From the NCBI GenBank assembly GCA_015662065.1, contig DQUX01000033.1, positions 1 through 5,561 of the forward strand: DNA of 5,561 bases, given 5' to 3'. The translations under genes were made by a program, and so were the position numbers. Shown piece after piece: positions 4,698 through 5,561 of this stretch. The notes beneath the pieces are model-generated. The model searched no databases and had not been told where the DNA came from. It saw only the letters and a program-made list of their open reading frames with translations. Every line of letters starts with the position of its first letter. Position 1 is the stretch's first letter. The DNA is from Anaerolineales bacterium. GTDB lineage: Bacteria; Chloroflexota; Anaerolineae; B4-G1; DUEL01.

Positions 4698-5561
4698 CTA
4701 TGGCCGACCGAAATCGGCGATGAAGTAGTAACCCCAGCCGGTATCGGCCACCCCTACCCCGATCTCCGTCAACCAGGTGCTGAGCAACGTGCGCCGGTGG
4801 GGGTCGTTCGGCGGAACCTCGTCCATCCACATATCCACCGCGTGCTGGGGGTTCAGGCTCTGCGCCCAGCACTCCGCCCAGCCGGTGGCCTCGTACCCGG
4901 CCCGCAGGATGCGTGTCTTCACGTCTGAGCCATCGGAGCCCGTGTGGCTGCACCAGCCGCGCTGGGCGCAGTCGTTCGCCTGGCCCTGGGCCGCTGCCGT
5001 CAGAGCGTCGTTGTAGGCTAGCGGCGGTAGGCCATAGCTGGCACGGGTCTGGTTGATCAGCCGGACCAGCTCGTGAGGCCAGGCGGCGATGTCCGACGGC
5101 GGGAGCGCGGCCGGCGGGGGTACCGGTGTGGGGGATGGGCTGGGCGGCGGGGCGACCGTCCACGTGGGAGTGGGGGCGACCATCACGACCGGCGCGTCTA
5201 GGGGCAGCACCAACTCCTGGCCGACGTGGATCAGGTCGGCGTCCGTCAGCCGGTTGACCGTCTCAAGCGTCTCCACGTCCAGGCCGTAGGCCCGCCCGAT
5301 ACCCGCCAATGTCTCACCTTCGCTGACGATGTGAACGATCCAGTAGGGGGAGGCCCCTTCCCAGCCGGTGTCAACAGGGATGGTGAGCACCTGTCCGGCG
5401 TACAGGGTGGTGGAGTCCCCCATCCGGTTCTGGAGCTGGATCGCCGCCATCGGCACGCCATATTGTCTGGCCAGTCCCAGTAGGTTGTCGCCTGGCTGGA
5501 CAGTGTGGGTAATGGCCGTGGACTGGGTGGGCGGCGGGCTGGGGGTGACGGTCGGCTCAGG
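4698..5561 (-). CDS. LysM-LysM-CAP domain protein (C-terminal part, runs off the right edge)
   Basis: The visible 287 residues are open to the window edge; the true start and probably a signal peptide or anchor lie outside. In visible numbering: Pro/Thr/Ser-rich segment 1-16, LysM repeat at ~17-62 (HTVQPGDNLLGLARQYGVP), a second LysM at ~74-120 (VHIVSEGETLAGIGRAYGL), a Pro/Thr/Ser linker at ~124-156, and a CAP (SCP/PR-1-like) domain from ~160 to the end. The CAP domain keeps the usual cavity residues His206 (SHTGSDGS), Glu230 (WAECWA) and His255 (PHRRTLL). Cys198 and Cys204 could form a disulfide. LysM binds N-acetylglucosamine polymers, so an extracellular or wall-bound role is expected; bacterial CAP function is poorly known. 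An internal GTG near 5456 would cut the first LysM in half and is not the start. It converges on the deacetylase gene with 24 bp between stop codons and no visible terminator there. Confidence 0.92.
   Translation of the reverse strand, partial: PEPTVTPSPPPTQSTAITHTVQPGDNLLGLARQYGVPMAAIQLQNRMGDSTTLYAGQVLTIPVDTGWEGASPYWIVHIVSEGETLAGIGRAYGLDVETLETVNRLTDADLIHVGQELVLPLDAPVVMVAPTPTWTVAPPPSPSPTPVPPPAALPPSDIAAWPHELVRLINQTRASYGLPPLAYNDALTAAAQGQANDCAQRGWCSHTGSDGSDVKTRILRAGYEATGWAECWAQSLNPQHAVDMWMDEVPPNDPHRRTLLSTWLTEIGVGVADTGWGYYFIADFGRP

Overview
The window is GC-rich bacterial DNA carrying four genes and one 476-bp divergent control region. A stand-alone type III pantothenate kinase, a LysM-CAP secreted protein with Pro/Thr/Ser linkers, and alternating-orientation hairpin repeats between genes suggest a Chloroflexota (Anaerolineae-like) chromosome. 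That placement is an inference from style, not proof. No transposase, integrase, CRISPR array, tRNA or rRNA was seen.

Layout, left to right. Positions 1-188 hold a mosaic of three related hairpin repeats in alternating orientation (BIME/REP-like), just past the 3' end of coaX. coaX (minus strand, 189-953) encodes type III pantothenate kinase, the first step of CoA synthesis. Positions 954-1429 contain back-to-back promoters. The minus-strand promoter (1259-1286) would make a ~300-nt coaX leader with several hairpins and a terminator-like hairpin about 130 nt before the coaX start. The plus-strand promoter (1346-1374) overlaps three TTGCRC repeats and drives a two-gene unit.

That unit starts with an 836-residue fusion (1430-3940) of a serine alpha/beta hydrolase and an AMP-forming acyl-CoA ligase-type (ANL) enzyme. 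Seven bases later comes a membrane-anchored NodB-family polysaccharide deacetylase (3948-4673). A convergent minus-strand gene (4698 to beyond the right edge) encodes a LysM-LysM-CAP protein whose N-terminus lies outside the window.

Functionally, coaX makes the CoA precursor that the ligase half of the fusion would consume, although the genes are divergent and separately promoted. The deacetylase and the LysM-CAP protein both point to the cell envelope. The observations most worth following are the coaX leader, which has mutually exclusive pairings that look like an attenuator; the hydrolase-ligase fusion, whose linker retains what looks like an old gene junction; and the repeat mosaic.
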